Positions 44,454-53,419 are shown, counted from the stretch's first letter. The stretch is DNA of 64,000 bases from Maribacter algicola (GCF_003933245.1 NZ_QUSX01000002.1:744001-808000), one strand, 5' to 3'. Made by a program: numbers and translations. The notes: generated by a model not told the origin, from the sequence alone.

Positions 44454-45611
44454 ATGATTTCAGACGACATTAAAAGTTCGTTTATATCGAATTACAAAAA
44501 GAAACCACTCTTGGTTAAAGCTCCAGGCAGAATCAATTTAATAGGCGAACATACCGACTATAATATGGGCGTCGTTTTACCCGCTTCCATAGAAAAAGCG
44601 ATTTATTTCGCCATTCAAAAAAATGAAAGTGGTTCAATAAATATTGAAACTTTTCTGACGGATGCCGAAAAAATAGAATTCGATTTAAACGGAAACCACA
44701 AACCTTTCACGTCTTTCTGGGGAAATTACTTCAAAGCTATTATGGAGATTTTAATAGCGAAGGGATATTCCCTGGAAGGTTTCGATTGTGTTTTTGGGGG
44801 GGACATACCTATCGGAGCCGGGCTTTCCTCCTCTGCTGCCCTATGTTGTGGGTTTATTTTTGGGGTTTCTGAAATTTTGGAATTATCCATAAGTAAAGAG
44901 GAAATTGCGCTGATTGCCCAATCTGCCGAGCACAAGATTGGGCTTAATTGCGGATTGATGGACCAATATGCAGTGCTATTTGGCAAACAACGAAACGCAC
45001 TTTTTCTGGATTGTAGGGATTTGACCCATGATTTTGTTCCAATCAATTTAAATGGTTTCAGTTGGGTACTAATCAATTCGAATATAAAACATAACCTTGC
45101 AGTGGATTCCGAATACAATAAACGGAGGGCTTCCTGTGAAACGGTTGTATCTAAGGTTAATGATATAATTAAACCCGTGACTTCATTGCGGGATGTAACG
45201 CATGAAAATCTTGAAAAAATAAAAAAGGAAGTTAGCCCCACAGATTATAAGCGAGCAAAATATATCCTGGAAGAGAATGAAAGAGTCTTTAAAATGATAG
45301 CAGCACTAAAATCAGGTAATGCACATATTGTAGGAACTATTCTTTTTGAGGGCCATTGGGCGATGTCCAATGAATATGAAATCACGACTCCCGAACTAGA
45401 TTATTTAGTTAAAATAGGGGAAGGATTGGAGGGTGTTCTTGGATCTAGGATGATGGGCGGTGGATTTGGAGGCTGCACGATAAACCTACTTAAAACGGAC
45501 CAGTTGGTATCGTCCTTGGAAGCAATAAAGGAAGCCTATTACACGGAGACCCAGATTACATGTGAAACTTACCCGCTTGAAATTGGGGATGGAGTGCATC
45601 TGTTGAAGTAA
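44454..45611 (+). CDS. galK: Galactokinase
   Basis: A 385-residue GHMP kinase, start ATG 44454 (MISDDIKSSF). The GTG at 44430 is less likely. The galactokinase signature GRINLIGEHTDYNMGVVLP is near residue 25, the ATP-binding motif GGDIPIGAGLSSSAAL at about 114, and motif 3 LGSRMMGGGFGGCTINLL near 330. It phosphorylates galactose at C1 for the Leloir pathway in the cytosol. It is 27 bases after the symporter stop and ends the operon that starts with the PIG-L gene. The other Leloir genes (galT, galE, galM) are not in the window. Confidence 0.93.
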   Translation: MISDDIKSSFISNYKKKPLLVKAPGRINLIGEHTDYNMGVVLPASIEKAIYFAIQKNESGSINIETFLTDAEKIEFDLNGNHKPFTSFWGNYFKAIMEILIAKGYSLEGFDCVFGGDIPIGAGLSSSAALCCGFIFGVSEILELSISKEEIALIAQSAEHKIGLNCGLMDQYAVLFGKQRNALFLDCRDLTHDFVPINLNGFSWVLINSNIKHNLAVDSEYNKRRASCETVVSKVNDIIKPVTSLRDVTHENLEKIKKEVSPTDYKRAKYILEENERVFKMIAALKSGNAHIVGTILFEGHWAMSNEYEITTPELDYLVKIGEGLEGVLGSRMMGGGFGGCTINLLKTDQLVSSLEAIKEAYYTETQITCETYPLEIGDGVHLLK

Positions 45612-45678
45612 AGTTTAGGAAAAACCTATTAGGTATTGATATCTAGTTTTCCTGACGCCGCAAAAAGGAATTATACCC

Positions 45679-45769
45679 CGAGGCTTGCCTCGAAGTTAAA
45701 TGTTTGTTTCCTGCGAATGTCTCATTGGCTTGACCCGAAGAAGTTTCCTTTAAATTTCAAGGCAAGCCT
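45679..45769. repeat. Hairpin-bearing intergenic element
   Basis: CGAGGC (45679-45684) / GCCTCG (45687-45692) forms a tight hairpin. A 10-base inverted repeat AGGCTTGCCT (45681-45690) / AGGCAAGCCT (45760-45769) brackets the element of about 90 bases, which contains TTGACCCGAAG. Similar spacer elements are known in Flavobacteriia. No second copy is seen in this window. Confidence 0.45.
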
Positions 45770-45804
45770 AGCTGCAATCGCCCCTACTATCTGAGCCAAA
45801 AAAA

Positions 45805-45834
45805 CCCGGAATGCACAATACATTTCGGGCTTTT
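45805..45834. terminator. Bidirectional terminator between galK and the DUF2911 gene
   Basis: Stem CCCGGAATG (45805-45813) / CATTTCGGG (45821-45829) with one G-T pair, T-rich 3' of it on + and A-rich 5' (T-rich on minus). It closes convergent transcription. Confidence 0.85.
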
Positions 45835-45853
45835 ATAAGAAGTTACAAGATTC

Positions 45854-46696
45854 TTAAGCTCCCCATTCCTTTAAGGAATCCTCATTCATCTTTACATAAT
45901 CTGCATTGCCGGCTTCCTTCGCTTTTGCCAATGATTTTTTAGCTGCCTCGATCGCACCTTTTTTGTCACCTGCTTTGGCAAGAATCAAGGATTGTTGTCT
46001 TAATTGCCAATACGCTGGATTCTCCGTCATTGCCATAGCGGTATCCATCCATTCTTTTGCCTTCTTTATATCCTTGTCTTCACTCAAATAGTAAACGGCA
46101 GCAGCGTAATAGTCACCAGCTCCCGGTCCGGACATAATCTTGTCTATACTTGTCATTACCGCAGCGTCCGTAGGAACTTCAATGGGAACCCCCACATATA
46201 CCTGTTCCCACATAATACCCAAATTGGCACCGGTAGAAGTAAGGTCATCAATAGTAATGGTAAAAGTTTCAATAGGCATTTCTATGGGATAAACCGGTAC
46301 GGTCGCCTTTGCGACTACCTTGCTCTCCTCCCAATTTGATGGTACTCCGCCTCCATTGGTATCGGTATAGAAAAAGACTTCCCACTCCTTTGCACCCGGC
46401 TTTGTAAATATTGAATAGGTTCCCGCCTTTACCACACTACCGGCAATGGTCACGTCCGTGTCAAACGAAATCGTTGTGTAGGCATTGGCACCCGTTCTCC
46501 ACAACTTACCAAAGGGAACTAAATCCCCAAATACTTTTCTCCCACGCATGGAAGGTCTGGAATAATCCACGACAACTTCTGTCAATCCAACCATTTGGAC
46601 CAATTTGGAAGAGGGACTTGGGGCCGGAGTATTAATTTGGGCCTCAAGGGATAAGGAAGCCACAATGGCCAATAAAAAGAGTATTACTTTGTTCAT
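45854..46696 (-). CDS. DUF2911 domain protein, secreted
   Basis: A 280-residue protein with a signal peptide (VASLSLEAQ, to about 19). The DUF2911 domain follows (residues about 25-170), with the typical PSPSSKLVQMVGLTEVVVDYSRPSMRGRKVFG, LVPFGKLWRTGANAYTTISF and GTYSIFTKPG segments. The C-terminal third is a TPR-like helical region (AKEWMDTAMAMTENPAYWQLRQQSLILAKAGDKKGAIEAAKKSL). DUF2911 is a Bacteroidota-enriched beta domain of unknown function. It runs convergent with galK, after a terminator. No functional inference beyond a secreted, probably periplasmic protein. Confidence 0.86.
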   Translation of the reverse strand: MNKVILFLLAIVASLSLEAQINTPAPSPSSKLVQMVGLTEVVVDYSRPSMRGRKVFGDLVPFGKLWRTGANAYTTISFDTDVTIAGSVVKAGTYSIFTKPGAKEWEVFFYTDTNGGGVPSNWEESKVVAKATVPVYPIEMPIETFTITIDDLTSTGANLGIMWEQVYVGVPIEVPTDAAVMTSIDKIMSGPGAGDYYAAAVYYLSEDKDIKKAKEWMDTAMAMTENPAYWQLRQQSLILAKAGDKKGAIEAAKKSLAKAKEAGNADYVKMNEDSLKEWGA

Positions 46697-46784
46697 AGTT
46701 AATTGATTTATTTAGTTTTAACAAAACTAGGTATAAACCAAAATCCCATTTGTTAAGAAAGTCCTAAATAACCAAGGATATAAT

Positions 46785-47981
46785 CTAATAGAGTGCGAAG
46801 GGTACAGAAATGGTTCCCGTATTCAAATAAGCCGCGAAATAAAAAATACCGGGTCCAAAGACATTTCTTGAAATAACACCGGATGTACTGACTTCTTCCT
46901 TTGAAATCCATACAAGTCTTCCCGATGCATCAAAAATGGCACTTCCAAAAACCGTATTGGGGGTTTGAATTTCATACAGAAACGAACCGAAATTCATATC
47001 CTTATAGATGATAATCGTCTCTTCCTGTTCGTTTTCGATGGGTTCTTTAGGTGTTTCTGGTTTTTCTGGGGTTTCGGGAGTTTCCGGTTCTTCCTCCGGA
47101 AACTCAGGGTTTGGGAACTGCAATTTAAAGAGCCTTGCCTCACTTGTAATACTAGGGGTTTGCCTGGAAAAGAATTCTGAAGTAATATAGAAGTCGGTCG
47201 AATTGATTTGGGTGATACCTTCCGTTTGTACGAACTGTAGGCCAATATCAAACCTTTCAGCTTCCCCATTAAATAGGTTCGTGCTATCTGAACCGCTAAA
47301 TTTAATTAGAAAGGGTGTTAAAATGGACGAATACCCCAGAAGGTACAATTCAGATTTTGAACTATTATAAACCGCGTCCGTAACAAGTCCTACTTCGTTT
47401 ATAGAATCTATTCGAGTGGCTGTGTGATTTCCTATGGTTTTTGGAATTGCATAGGCCACGGAACCTAGACTCTGCCATTGTTTTGTAAAAACAACCAGTG
47501 TGTTATCCAAAGATATAAAGGCTTCGGCATCCCAATCTGAATTTCCGGTATCGCTGTAATCTACCTGATCTTCATAGCTGAATTCGATAACTTCCGCCTG
47601 TACCTGGTCAGATGCCAAGTAGTCAGATTTTTCAATTCGGTAGATGACCAAATCCGTTCTTGTTCCTACATTATTGCCAAAATCACCAATGTAAATATAG
47701 GTCGCATCCTGAGCCAATGCCTCCCAATCCTTATTTTCGGCATTGGTAATGGTAATGCGTCTGGTTATGGCCAAGGAAGTCGTATCCATCTCATAAAGCA
47801 CAGGTTCATTCCCGGAATCGTTATGGGTAATCAAGCGATCATTAAAAAAAAGAAGACCTGAAGTTTCGTTTATCTCAGTATCCAGAACGCCCACTACAGA
47901 TACGGTTTGCTGCGCCTTTAGAACGGAAACAATAAGAAATAGAAAAGCCGTAACATATTTCATGGCAAAACTCACATTCAA
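46785..47981 (-). CDS. Secreted beta-propeller protein with T9SS-type C-terminal domain
   Basis: A 398-residue exported protein: signal peptide ending LKAQQ, then a propeller-like region (DTEINETSGLLFFNDRLITHNDSGNEPVLYEMD, TDAVYNSSKSELYLLGYSS, EGITQINSTDFYITSE), resembling SdiA-regulated/phytase-like strands. A low-complexity linker rich in Pro and Glu lies about residues 298-324. The end (SAIFDASGRLVWISKEEVSTSGVISRNVFGPGIFYF...SVPFALY) fits the type IX secretion sorting domain (residues about 330-398), so export to or through the outer membrane by PorT/GldK-type machinery is expected. Activity unknown. Confidence 0.7.
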   Translation of the reverse strand: MNVSFAMKYVTAFLFLIVSVLKAQQTVSVVGVLDTEINETSGLLFFNDRLITHNDSGNEPVLYEMDTTSLAITRRITITNAENKDWEALAQDATYIYIGDFGNNVGTRTDLVIYRIEKSDYLASDQVQAEVIEFSYEDQVDYSDTGNSDWDAEAFISLDNTLVVFTKQWQSLGSVAYAIPKTIGNHTATRIDSINEVGLVTDAVYNSSKSELYLLGYSSILTPFLIKFSGSDSTNLFNGEAERFDIGLQFVQTEGITQINSTDFYITSEFFSRQTPSITSEARLFKLQFPNPEFPEEEPETPETPEKPETPKEPIENEQEETIIIYKDMNFGSFLYEIQTPNTVFGSAIFDASGRLVWISKEEVSTSGVISRNVFGPGIFYFAAYLNTGTISVPFALY

Positions 47982-48112
47982 TGGAAAATTACAAAATCCT
48001 TTTCTTAGGTCATATAATTAACTCCTTTTAACCTTTTAAGCGTATTATTCTTCGATAAACATTCATTTTAGCATTCCTTGGCCCATGTATAAAGTTTAAG
48101 TTTTGTTTAACC

Positions 48113-48150
48113 TGTTTAATTTATCTTTAAACAAAAATTAAATATCTTTG
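48113..48150 (+). promoter_or_regulatory. Operator-like inverted repeat and -7 box before the photolyase operon
   Basis: TGTTTAA (48113-48119) / TTAAACA (48127-48133), perfect 7-bp arms with a 7-base spacer, followed by -7 TATCTTTG (48143-48150), an exact TAnnTTTG, 15 bases before the ATG. A similar half-site TTTGTTTAA lies at 48102-48110. The repeat occupies the -33 zone, as expected for a repressor such as a MerR-type light regulator. Confidence 0.6.
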
Positions 48151-48164
48151 TTAAAATTTTTGAT

Positions 48165-48662
48165 ATGAAGCTGTATCAATTGAAATCAAAACAATATCTA
48201 TCCATAAGCACTAGGGAAGCCTGGGATTTCCTTTCGGATCCGGCAAATTTAGCCCTAATTACACCAGAACACATGGGTTTTGATATCCTTGATGGGGCGG
48301 ATAGAAAAATGTTTCCTGGTCAAATTATTCAATATTATGTGAAACCATTTCCTGGTTATACCACCAAATGGGTGACGGAGATAACCCAGGTCCAACAGGG
48401 AAGTTACTTTGTGGACGAACAGCGTTTTGGACCATACAGCTTATGGCATCACAAACATTTTATAAACGAAATTGAGGGTGGCGTAGCAATGGAGGACATT
48501 ATTGATTATAAATTACCATTTGGCATTTTGGGCCAAATCGCACACCCAATTTTGGTAAAAAAGCAATTAGAGCAAATATTTAAGTATAGGGAGCAAAAAT
48601 TGAACACACTTTTTGGTAATATTCCAGAAATGAAAAATACCCTCGAATTTAAAACTATATAA
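48165..48662 (+). CDS. SRPBCC (START/polyketide-cyclase-like) protein
   Basis: A 165-residue protein with the SRPBCC fold pattern: SISTREAWDFLSDPANLALITPEHMGFDIL at the start, WVTEITQVQQGSYFVDEQRFGPYSLWHHKHFI in the central sheet, and DIIDYKLPFGILGQIAHPILVKKQLEQIFKYRE at the end. It binds a hydrophobic ligand in a cavity, ligand unknown. In Flavobacteriia this family often sits in an operon with an SDR and a photolyase, probably under light control. Adjacent to the SDR gene with no spacer, so co-expressed. Confidence 0.82.
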   Translation: MKLYQLKSKQYLSISTREAWDFLSDPANLALITPEHMGFDILDGADRKMFPGQIIQYYVKPFPGYTTKWVTEITQVQQGSYFVDEQRFGPYSLWHHKHFINEIEGGVAMEDIIDYKLPFGILGQIAHPILVKKQLEQIFKYREQKLNTLFGNIPEMKNTLEFKTI

Positions 48663-49349
48663 ATGAAAACAATATTACTTATTGGTGGATCCCACGGTAT
48701 AGGACTGGATGTAATAGACCAATTAAAGGAAACCCATAAATTGATCGTTGCTTCCAGAACGGAACTTCCTGAAACTCATAAAAGTATTACCCATATCCAA
48801 TTTGACGCCATAGAGGATGTTCTAAATTCTGACGATATTCCTGAGCTTGACGGATTTGTCTACTGTCCCGGAAGTATCAACCTGAAGCCTTTTAAGATGA
48901 TGAGCCTAGAAACCTTTGAGAACGATATGGAAATCAATTTTTTCGGTTTGATAAGGGTCGTGAAAACTATAATTGCCAAGATGAAAGAAGATTCAAGTAT
49001 GGTTTTCTTCAGTACCGTGGCCGTTTCCAATGGAATGCCCTTCCACACCAGTGTAGCTTCGGCAAAAGGTGCCATTGAAGGGTTCGCAAAATCTTTAGCC
49101 GCGGAATATGCACCAAAAATTAGGGTGAACGTCGTGGCACCTTCCCTTGTCGATACCCCATTGGCAAGCCGATTGCTGAATAACGACAAAAAAATGGAAT
49201 CCATGGGCGAAAGACATCCCTTAAAGAGAGTAGGTACCCCAGAAGATATTGGTAATATCGTTTCCTTTCTTTTAAGCGAAAAAAGTTCTTGGATGACCGG
49301 ACAAGTCATTGGTGTTGACGGAGGAATTTCCACCTTAAACCTAAGTTAA
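48663..49349 (+). CDS. Short-chain dehydrogenase/reductase
   Basis: A 228-residue SDR. NAD(P)-binding GGSHGIG at residues 8-14, an active-site Ser in FFSTVAVSNGMPFHTSVASAKGAIEG (Tyr of YxxxK is replaced: the position reads HTSVASAKG, a Tyr-less variant, so catalytic competence is uncertain), and the C-terminal GVDGGISTLN. Length is typical of classical SDRs. It is the second gene of the 48165-50666 operon, directly abutting both neighbours. Substrate unknown. The missing Tyr is worth checking. Otherwise the NAD-binding fold is intact. Confidence 0.82.
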   Translation: MKTILLIGGSHGIGLDVIDQLKETHKLIVASRTELPETHKSITHIQFDAIEDVLNSDDIPELDGFVYCPGSINLKPFKMMSLETFENDMEINFFGLIRVVKTIIAKMKEDSSMVFFSTVAVSNGMPFHTSVASAKGAIEGFAKSLAAEYAPKIRVNVVAPSLVDTPLASRLLNNDKKMESMGERHPLKRVGTPEDIGNIVSFLLSEKSSWMTGQVIGVDGGISTLNLS

Positions 49350-50666
49350 ATGTCCAAAAGCAAACTCAATATTTTTTGGTTCAGAAGGGATTTAAGATTG
49401 GACGATAATGTCGGTTTTTTAGCGGCATTGAAAGGCGAACACCAAGTATTGCCCATTTTTATCTTCGACACCAATATACTTTCCAAATTGCCCGAAAAGG
49501 ATGCGAGGGTAACCTTCATTTTTGAAACCTTGCAAAAAATAAGGAGCGAACTTCAAGATGCATGGAACAGTTCTTTGGCAATATATTCTGGAACGCCAAA
49601 AAATATATTCAAAGAGCTTATTGATACGTACGATATTCAATGCGTGTATACGAACAGGGATTACGAGCCCTATGCCCGGGAAAGGGATGCGGAAATCGAA
49701 AAGCTATTAGGAGACAAGGATATAGCCTTCCACACTTTTAAGGACCAGGTTATTTTTGAAAAATCTGAAGTAATGAAAGACGACGGTGACCCGTATGTGG
49801 TATATACGCCTTATAAGAACAAGTGGAAAGAAGTCTTTGACAAGGACAAGGATTTGGAAATTCATTATACCCACGGCTTTCTGGATAACCTGATTGATAA
49901 TACAAGACTTCCAAACCTATCGTTGAGCGATTTGGGTTTTAAAAAATCGGATATCGAGGTACCTGATTATACGGTTACCCCTACCCTAATCAACAATTAT
50001 GAAGATACTCGAAACTTTCCCGCTATGGAGAACGGCACCTCACGGTTGGGCCCCCATTTGAGGTTTGGGACGGCATCGGTAAGAAAAATGATGAAAAAAG
50101 CCATTCATGAGGAGAACGAGGTGTTTTGGAGCGAATTGATTTGGCGCGAATTTTTCATGCAAATACTTTGGCATTTTCCTCATACCAAGGATAAAGCTTT
50201 TAAGCCGAAATATGACCGCATAGAATGGCGCAACAATGAAGATGAATTTGAAAAATGGAAAAAGGGAGTAACGGGTTATGCCCTTGTAGATGCCGGAATG
50301 CGGGAACTCAATTCAACGGGATTCATGCACAATAGGGTACGGATGCTCGTTGCAAGTTTCCTTTGTAAACACTTATTGATCGATTGGCGCTGGGGAGAAG
50401 CCTATTTTGCTGAAAAACTCCTGGATTATGAGATGAGTTCCAACGTAGGAAATTGGCAATGGGCCGCAGGAAGTGGCGTGGATGCAGCCCCTTACTTTAG
50501 GATATTCAACCCCATGACACAAGTGGATAAGTTCGACAAGGAAAGGGAATATATCAACAAATGGGTTCCAGAACTGCAAGAATTAACCTATCCGGACAAA
50601 ATGGTGGACCATAAAATGGCTAGGGAGCGCTGCTTGGAAACCTACAAAGAAGCGCTTAACAATTGA
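49350..50666 (+). CDS. Cryptochrome/photolyase family protein
   Basis: A 438-residue flavoprotein. The antenna domain (residues about 4-130, IFWFRRDLRLDDN) and the FAD-binding helical domain are complete: WSELIWREFFMQILWHFP, GVTGYALVDAGMRELNSTGFMHNRVRMLVASFLCKHLLIDWRWGEAYFAEKLLDYEMSSNVGNWQWAAG and DAAPYFRIFNPMTQ are the class I CPD photolyase/cryptochrome FAD-binding blocks. It should repair UV dimers with blue light, or serve as a photoreceptor. The third gene of the operon after the SRPBCC and SDR genes, so the whole unit probably responds to light or UV. Ends against the convergent DUF6340 gene. Confidence 0.92.
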   Translation: MSKSKLNIFWFRRDLRLDDNVGFLAALKGEHQVLPIFIFDTNILSKLPEKDARVTFIFETLQKIRSELQDAWNSSLAIYSGTPKNIFKELIDTYDIQCVYTNRDYEPYARERDAEIEKLLGDKDIAFHTFKDQVIFEKSEVMKDDGDPYVVYTPYKNKWKEVFDKDKDLEIHYTHGFLDNLIDNTRLPNLSLSDLGFKKSDIEVPDYTVTPTLINNYEDTRNFPAMENGTSRLGPHLRFGTASVRKMMKKAIHEENEVFWSELIWREFFMQILWHFPHTKDKAFKPKYDRIEWRNNEDEFEKWKKGVTGYALVDAGMRELNSTGFMHNRVRMLVASFLCKHLLIDWRWGEAYFAEKLLDYEMSSNVGNWQWAAGSGVDAAPYFRIFNPMTQVDKFDKEREYINKWVPELQELTYPDKMVDHKMARERCLETYKEALNN

Positions 50667-51722
50667 TTATCTGGAAAGCTGATCGAACGTGGCTTCCAAT
50701 TCTTGCTTTTCGGCTATTCTTCTTCTTAGGATTTTTACGTAGTCCAAGGCCAATCTTGTTTCAAAATCGGAATATGAAGTGGAAGCAAATTCCAAAGCTT
50801 TTTCCAAATCGCCATTGATTTCATTGATGATCGCCATATTATAATGGGCCCTTCCGGCAATTTTAGGTTTTCTGTTATCCAGTTCAGCGGCCCATAAATC
50901 GGCAGCACCGTCCCAATTGCCCGTTCTCGCCCGTCGCATCGCTATTTTGAAATTATTGGTGCCCCGCACAAAATAATCCCTAGCCACCCTTACGTTTATC
51001 GGCCTCGTTAAAAGTCCGTAATCCACACCAATGGTATTGCTTATTTGCAGTACACCTTCCTTTCTGCCTACAATCGCCTCAAATGCTTTGGCAGGGTTGA
51101 TGCCTTCCCCTACTGAAGTAAGGAAATCATTAAAGATATACTGATCCAAAATAGTATTTGTAGTTGGATCGTATACCCTCCAGCCGTTTTCAATTAATGT
51201 ATTTAGGGTCAATCTATGACCTGGAATACCCATATTGATACCAAGGTTGTTGGGCAGGTTTACCGTGGTTAATTCATAATTGGGAGTTGTGTCCGTATCA
51301 TAGAACTCCAAGGAAAAAAGGAGGTCTACACCATGTGTACGACAAATTTCTTCCACAACATTGGTAGGTAACGCCGCAGGAAAGACACCGAGCCCCTTTC
51401 GCTGATCATCAACATCCGTAATGTTGATTACCTCAAACCTTCCATCCCTACTTAATTCATCCAAAAGGCCCTGAATGGCATATTCCGCACCTTCTTTATC
51501 CAAATTTCGCCCTTCCAAGGACAATACTTTGTCCAGTTTGTCAAGTTTGTTGTTTTCTTCGGATGGAATGCTCCGGTTGATGATACCAATTCTGGAAACA
51601 TTCGAAGGAATGGCTATCCTTGGTGCCTGAGTTACTCCCATGGTCAACCTGTTGGTAGAACTACAGGAACTATTGATAATAAAAGTTCCACAAAGAAGGA
51701 ATAGAAAGATAGAATTTTTCAT
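50667..51722 (-). CDS. DUF6340 lipoprotein
   Basis: A 351-residue lipoprotein: start Met 51722 (MKNSIFLFLLCG, Cys near residue 20, SSCSS). A longer frame starting 138 bases upstream lacks a signal peptide. Conserved regions include RIGIINRSIPSEENNKLDKLDKVLSLEGRNLDKEGAE, TNVVEEICRTHGVDLLFSLEFYDTDTTPNYEL and TGNWDGAADLWAAELDNRKPKIAGRAHYNMAIINEINGDLEKALEFA, a TPR-like tail. DUF6340 is a Bacteroidota-specific family of unknown role. It ends at 50667, one base after the photolyase stop. Confidence 0.78.
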   Translation of the reverse strand: MKNSIFLFLLCGTFIINSSCSSTNRLTMGVTQAPRIAIPSNVSRIGIINRSIPSEENNKLDKLDKVLSLEGRNLDKEGAEYAIQGLLDELSRDGRFEVINITDVDDQRKGLGVFPAALPTNVVEEICRTHGVDLLFSLEFYDTDTTPNYELTTVNLPNNLGINMGIPGHRLTLNTLIENGWRVYDPTTNTILDQYIFNDFLTSVGEGINPAKAFEAIVGRKEGVLQISNTIGVDYGLLTRPINVRVARDYFVRGTNNFKIAMRRARTGNWDGAADLWAAELDNRKPKIAGRAHYNMAIINEINGDLEKALEFASTSYSDFETRLALDYVKILRRRIAEKQELEATFDQLSR

Positions 51723-51980
51723 ACTGGTACAATTTTGGGGCCCGATAGGTTGAGATATAACGAAAAACAAGGCCGTTAAGTATATCTTCCTAATAAGTAT
51801 ATGGAAAGGAACTTTTGAATTTGCCCCAATATGCCAGACCGGAACATAAAAATTTAGCATACCACGTAATTATCAACTTCCTTTAAACCTTTTAAAGCCC
51901 TATATTTACGATGCAATCGAATCCTATTTCGAAATATATTATTTGAAAAACGAATATCCACACCACGAAAACCATTCAAG

Positions 51981-53408
51981 ATGAAAAATTTAGTACTTCT
52001 AGTATGCTTTTTAGGTCTTTTAAACACTGTGCAGGGCCAGAAAATGAGCAAGGAAAAAAAGGCCATTATCGCTTCCGTAGAAAAACATAAAGAGCAACTT
52101 ATCAAAATTAGTGATTCCATTTGGGCACTTGCGGAAACCGCCTTCGAGGAAACCGAATCCTCTAGAATCCTAGCGGATTATGCTGAAAAAAATGGGTTGA
52201 ACGTAACCAGGGGTGTTGCCAACATTCCCACTGCCTTTACGGCAACCTATGGTTCCGGCAAACCGGTAATAAGTATTTTGGGCGAATTTGACGCCTTGCC
52301 AGGGATATCGCAAAAGACCATCCCAGAAAAGTCCGCATTAAAGGAGGGTGCCGCTGGTCATGGATGCGGTCATAACATGTTCGGTACGGCAAGTTTGGGA
52401 GCGGCCATTGCCATTAAGGAATTGATGGAGTTAGGAAAAATACAAGGTACCGTTAAGTTTTTGGGAACTCCGGCAGAGGAAAAGTACTTTGCCAAGGTTT
52501 GGATGGTAGAAGCCGGTCTGTGGGACGATGTGGACGTAAATGTAAGTTGGCATCCTTCCTCAGGAATCGAAGCCGATGTTCAAACCGGACTTTCCCTTAT
52601 CGATTTTATTGTAGAATTCCATGGGCAGACCGCGCATGCATCCATGGACCCTTGGAACGGAAAAAGCGCATCAGATGCCTTGGAATTGTATACTACCGGG
52701 ATAAATTATTATAGGGAGCATATTCTCCCCACATCAAGGATCCACTATCATATACAGGATGGTGGACAAGTAGTGAACGTGGTTCCTGACTATGCCAAAC
52801 TTTGGGTGCGGGTACGTGACCCAAAAAGGTCCAAGATGTTGCCTACCTACGAACGTGTAAAGGCAATGGCGGAAGGTGCGGCCATCATGGCAGATGTGGA
52901 CTACAAAATAACATTGGTATCGGGTATTTACGAAACCTTGGTAAACAGGACAGGTGGGGAAATCATGCAGTCAAATCTCGAACTTTTAGGACCAATAAGC
53001 TATACAGAAGCGGAAGAAAGTTTTGGAAGGGCCATTCAAAAGGCCACCGGAAAACCTGAAGTTGGCATGGATGGCAAGGTACATCCCCTAAAAGAAACCG
53101 AAGAGAATCCCGGGGGCGGTTCCACGGATGTGGGCGACGTGAGCTGGAATGTACCCAACATAAATCTTGGAGTTACCGTAGCACCAAAAGATACACCTTG
53201 GCACTCATGGGCTGTGGTAGCCTGTGGTGGTATGTCCATTGGTCACAAAGGAATGGTTTATGCCGCCAAGGCGATGGGCATGACCATGTTAGATCTTTTT
53301 GAAAATCCAAAAATGGTAGATGCCGTTAAGGAAGAATTTAAGACTAGAAAAGGAAATGAAGTATACGAAGCTATGATAGATGGGCCACCACCTATTGGGA
53401 AAAATTAA
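51981..53408 (+). CDS. M20-family amidohydrolase/peptidase (AbgB-like)
   Basis: A 475-residue secreted (signal peptide LLNTVQGQ, to about 20) member of the M20 amidohydrolase subfamily. Zinc-site blocks: LGEFDALPGISQ, AGHGCGHNMFG (Cys and His), TPAEEKYFAKVWMVEAG (Glu-Glu) and HPSSGIEADVQ. The dimerisation domain is at about 190-330 and the C-terminal catalytic block GGSTDVGDVSWNVP and APKDTPWHSW lie near the end. Members deacylate N-acyl amino acids such as aminobenzoyl-glutamate. Export suggests use of external N-acyl amino acids or peptides. Followed 12 bases later by a small Lacal_2735-type gene. Confidence 0.88.
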   Translation: MKNLVLLVCFLGLLNTVQGQKMSKEKKAIIASVEKHKEQLIKISDSIWALAETAFEETESSRILADYAEKNGLNVTRGVANIPTAFTATYGSGKPVISILGEFDALPGISQKTIPEKSALKEGAAGHGCGHNMFGTASLGAAIAIKELMELGKIQGTVKFLGTPAEEKYFAKVWMVEAGLWDDVDVNVSWHPSSGIEADVQTGLSLIDFIVEFHGQTAHASMDPWNGKSASDALELYTTGINYYREHILPTSRIHYHIQDGGQVVNVVPDYAKLWVRVRDPKRSKMLPTYERVKAMAEGAAIMADVDYKITLVSGIYETLVNRTGGEIMQSNLELLGPISYTEAEESFGRAIQKATGKPEVGMDGKVHPLKETEENPGGGSTDVGDVSWNVPNINLGVTVAPKDTPWHSWAVVACGGMSIGHKGMVYAAKAMGMTMLDLFENPKMVDAVKEEFKTRKGNEVYEAMIDGPPPIGKN

Positions 53409-53419
53409 ATTAAATTGCT

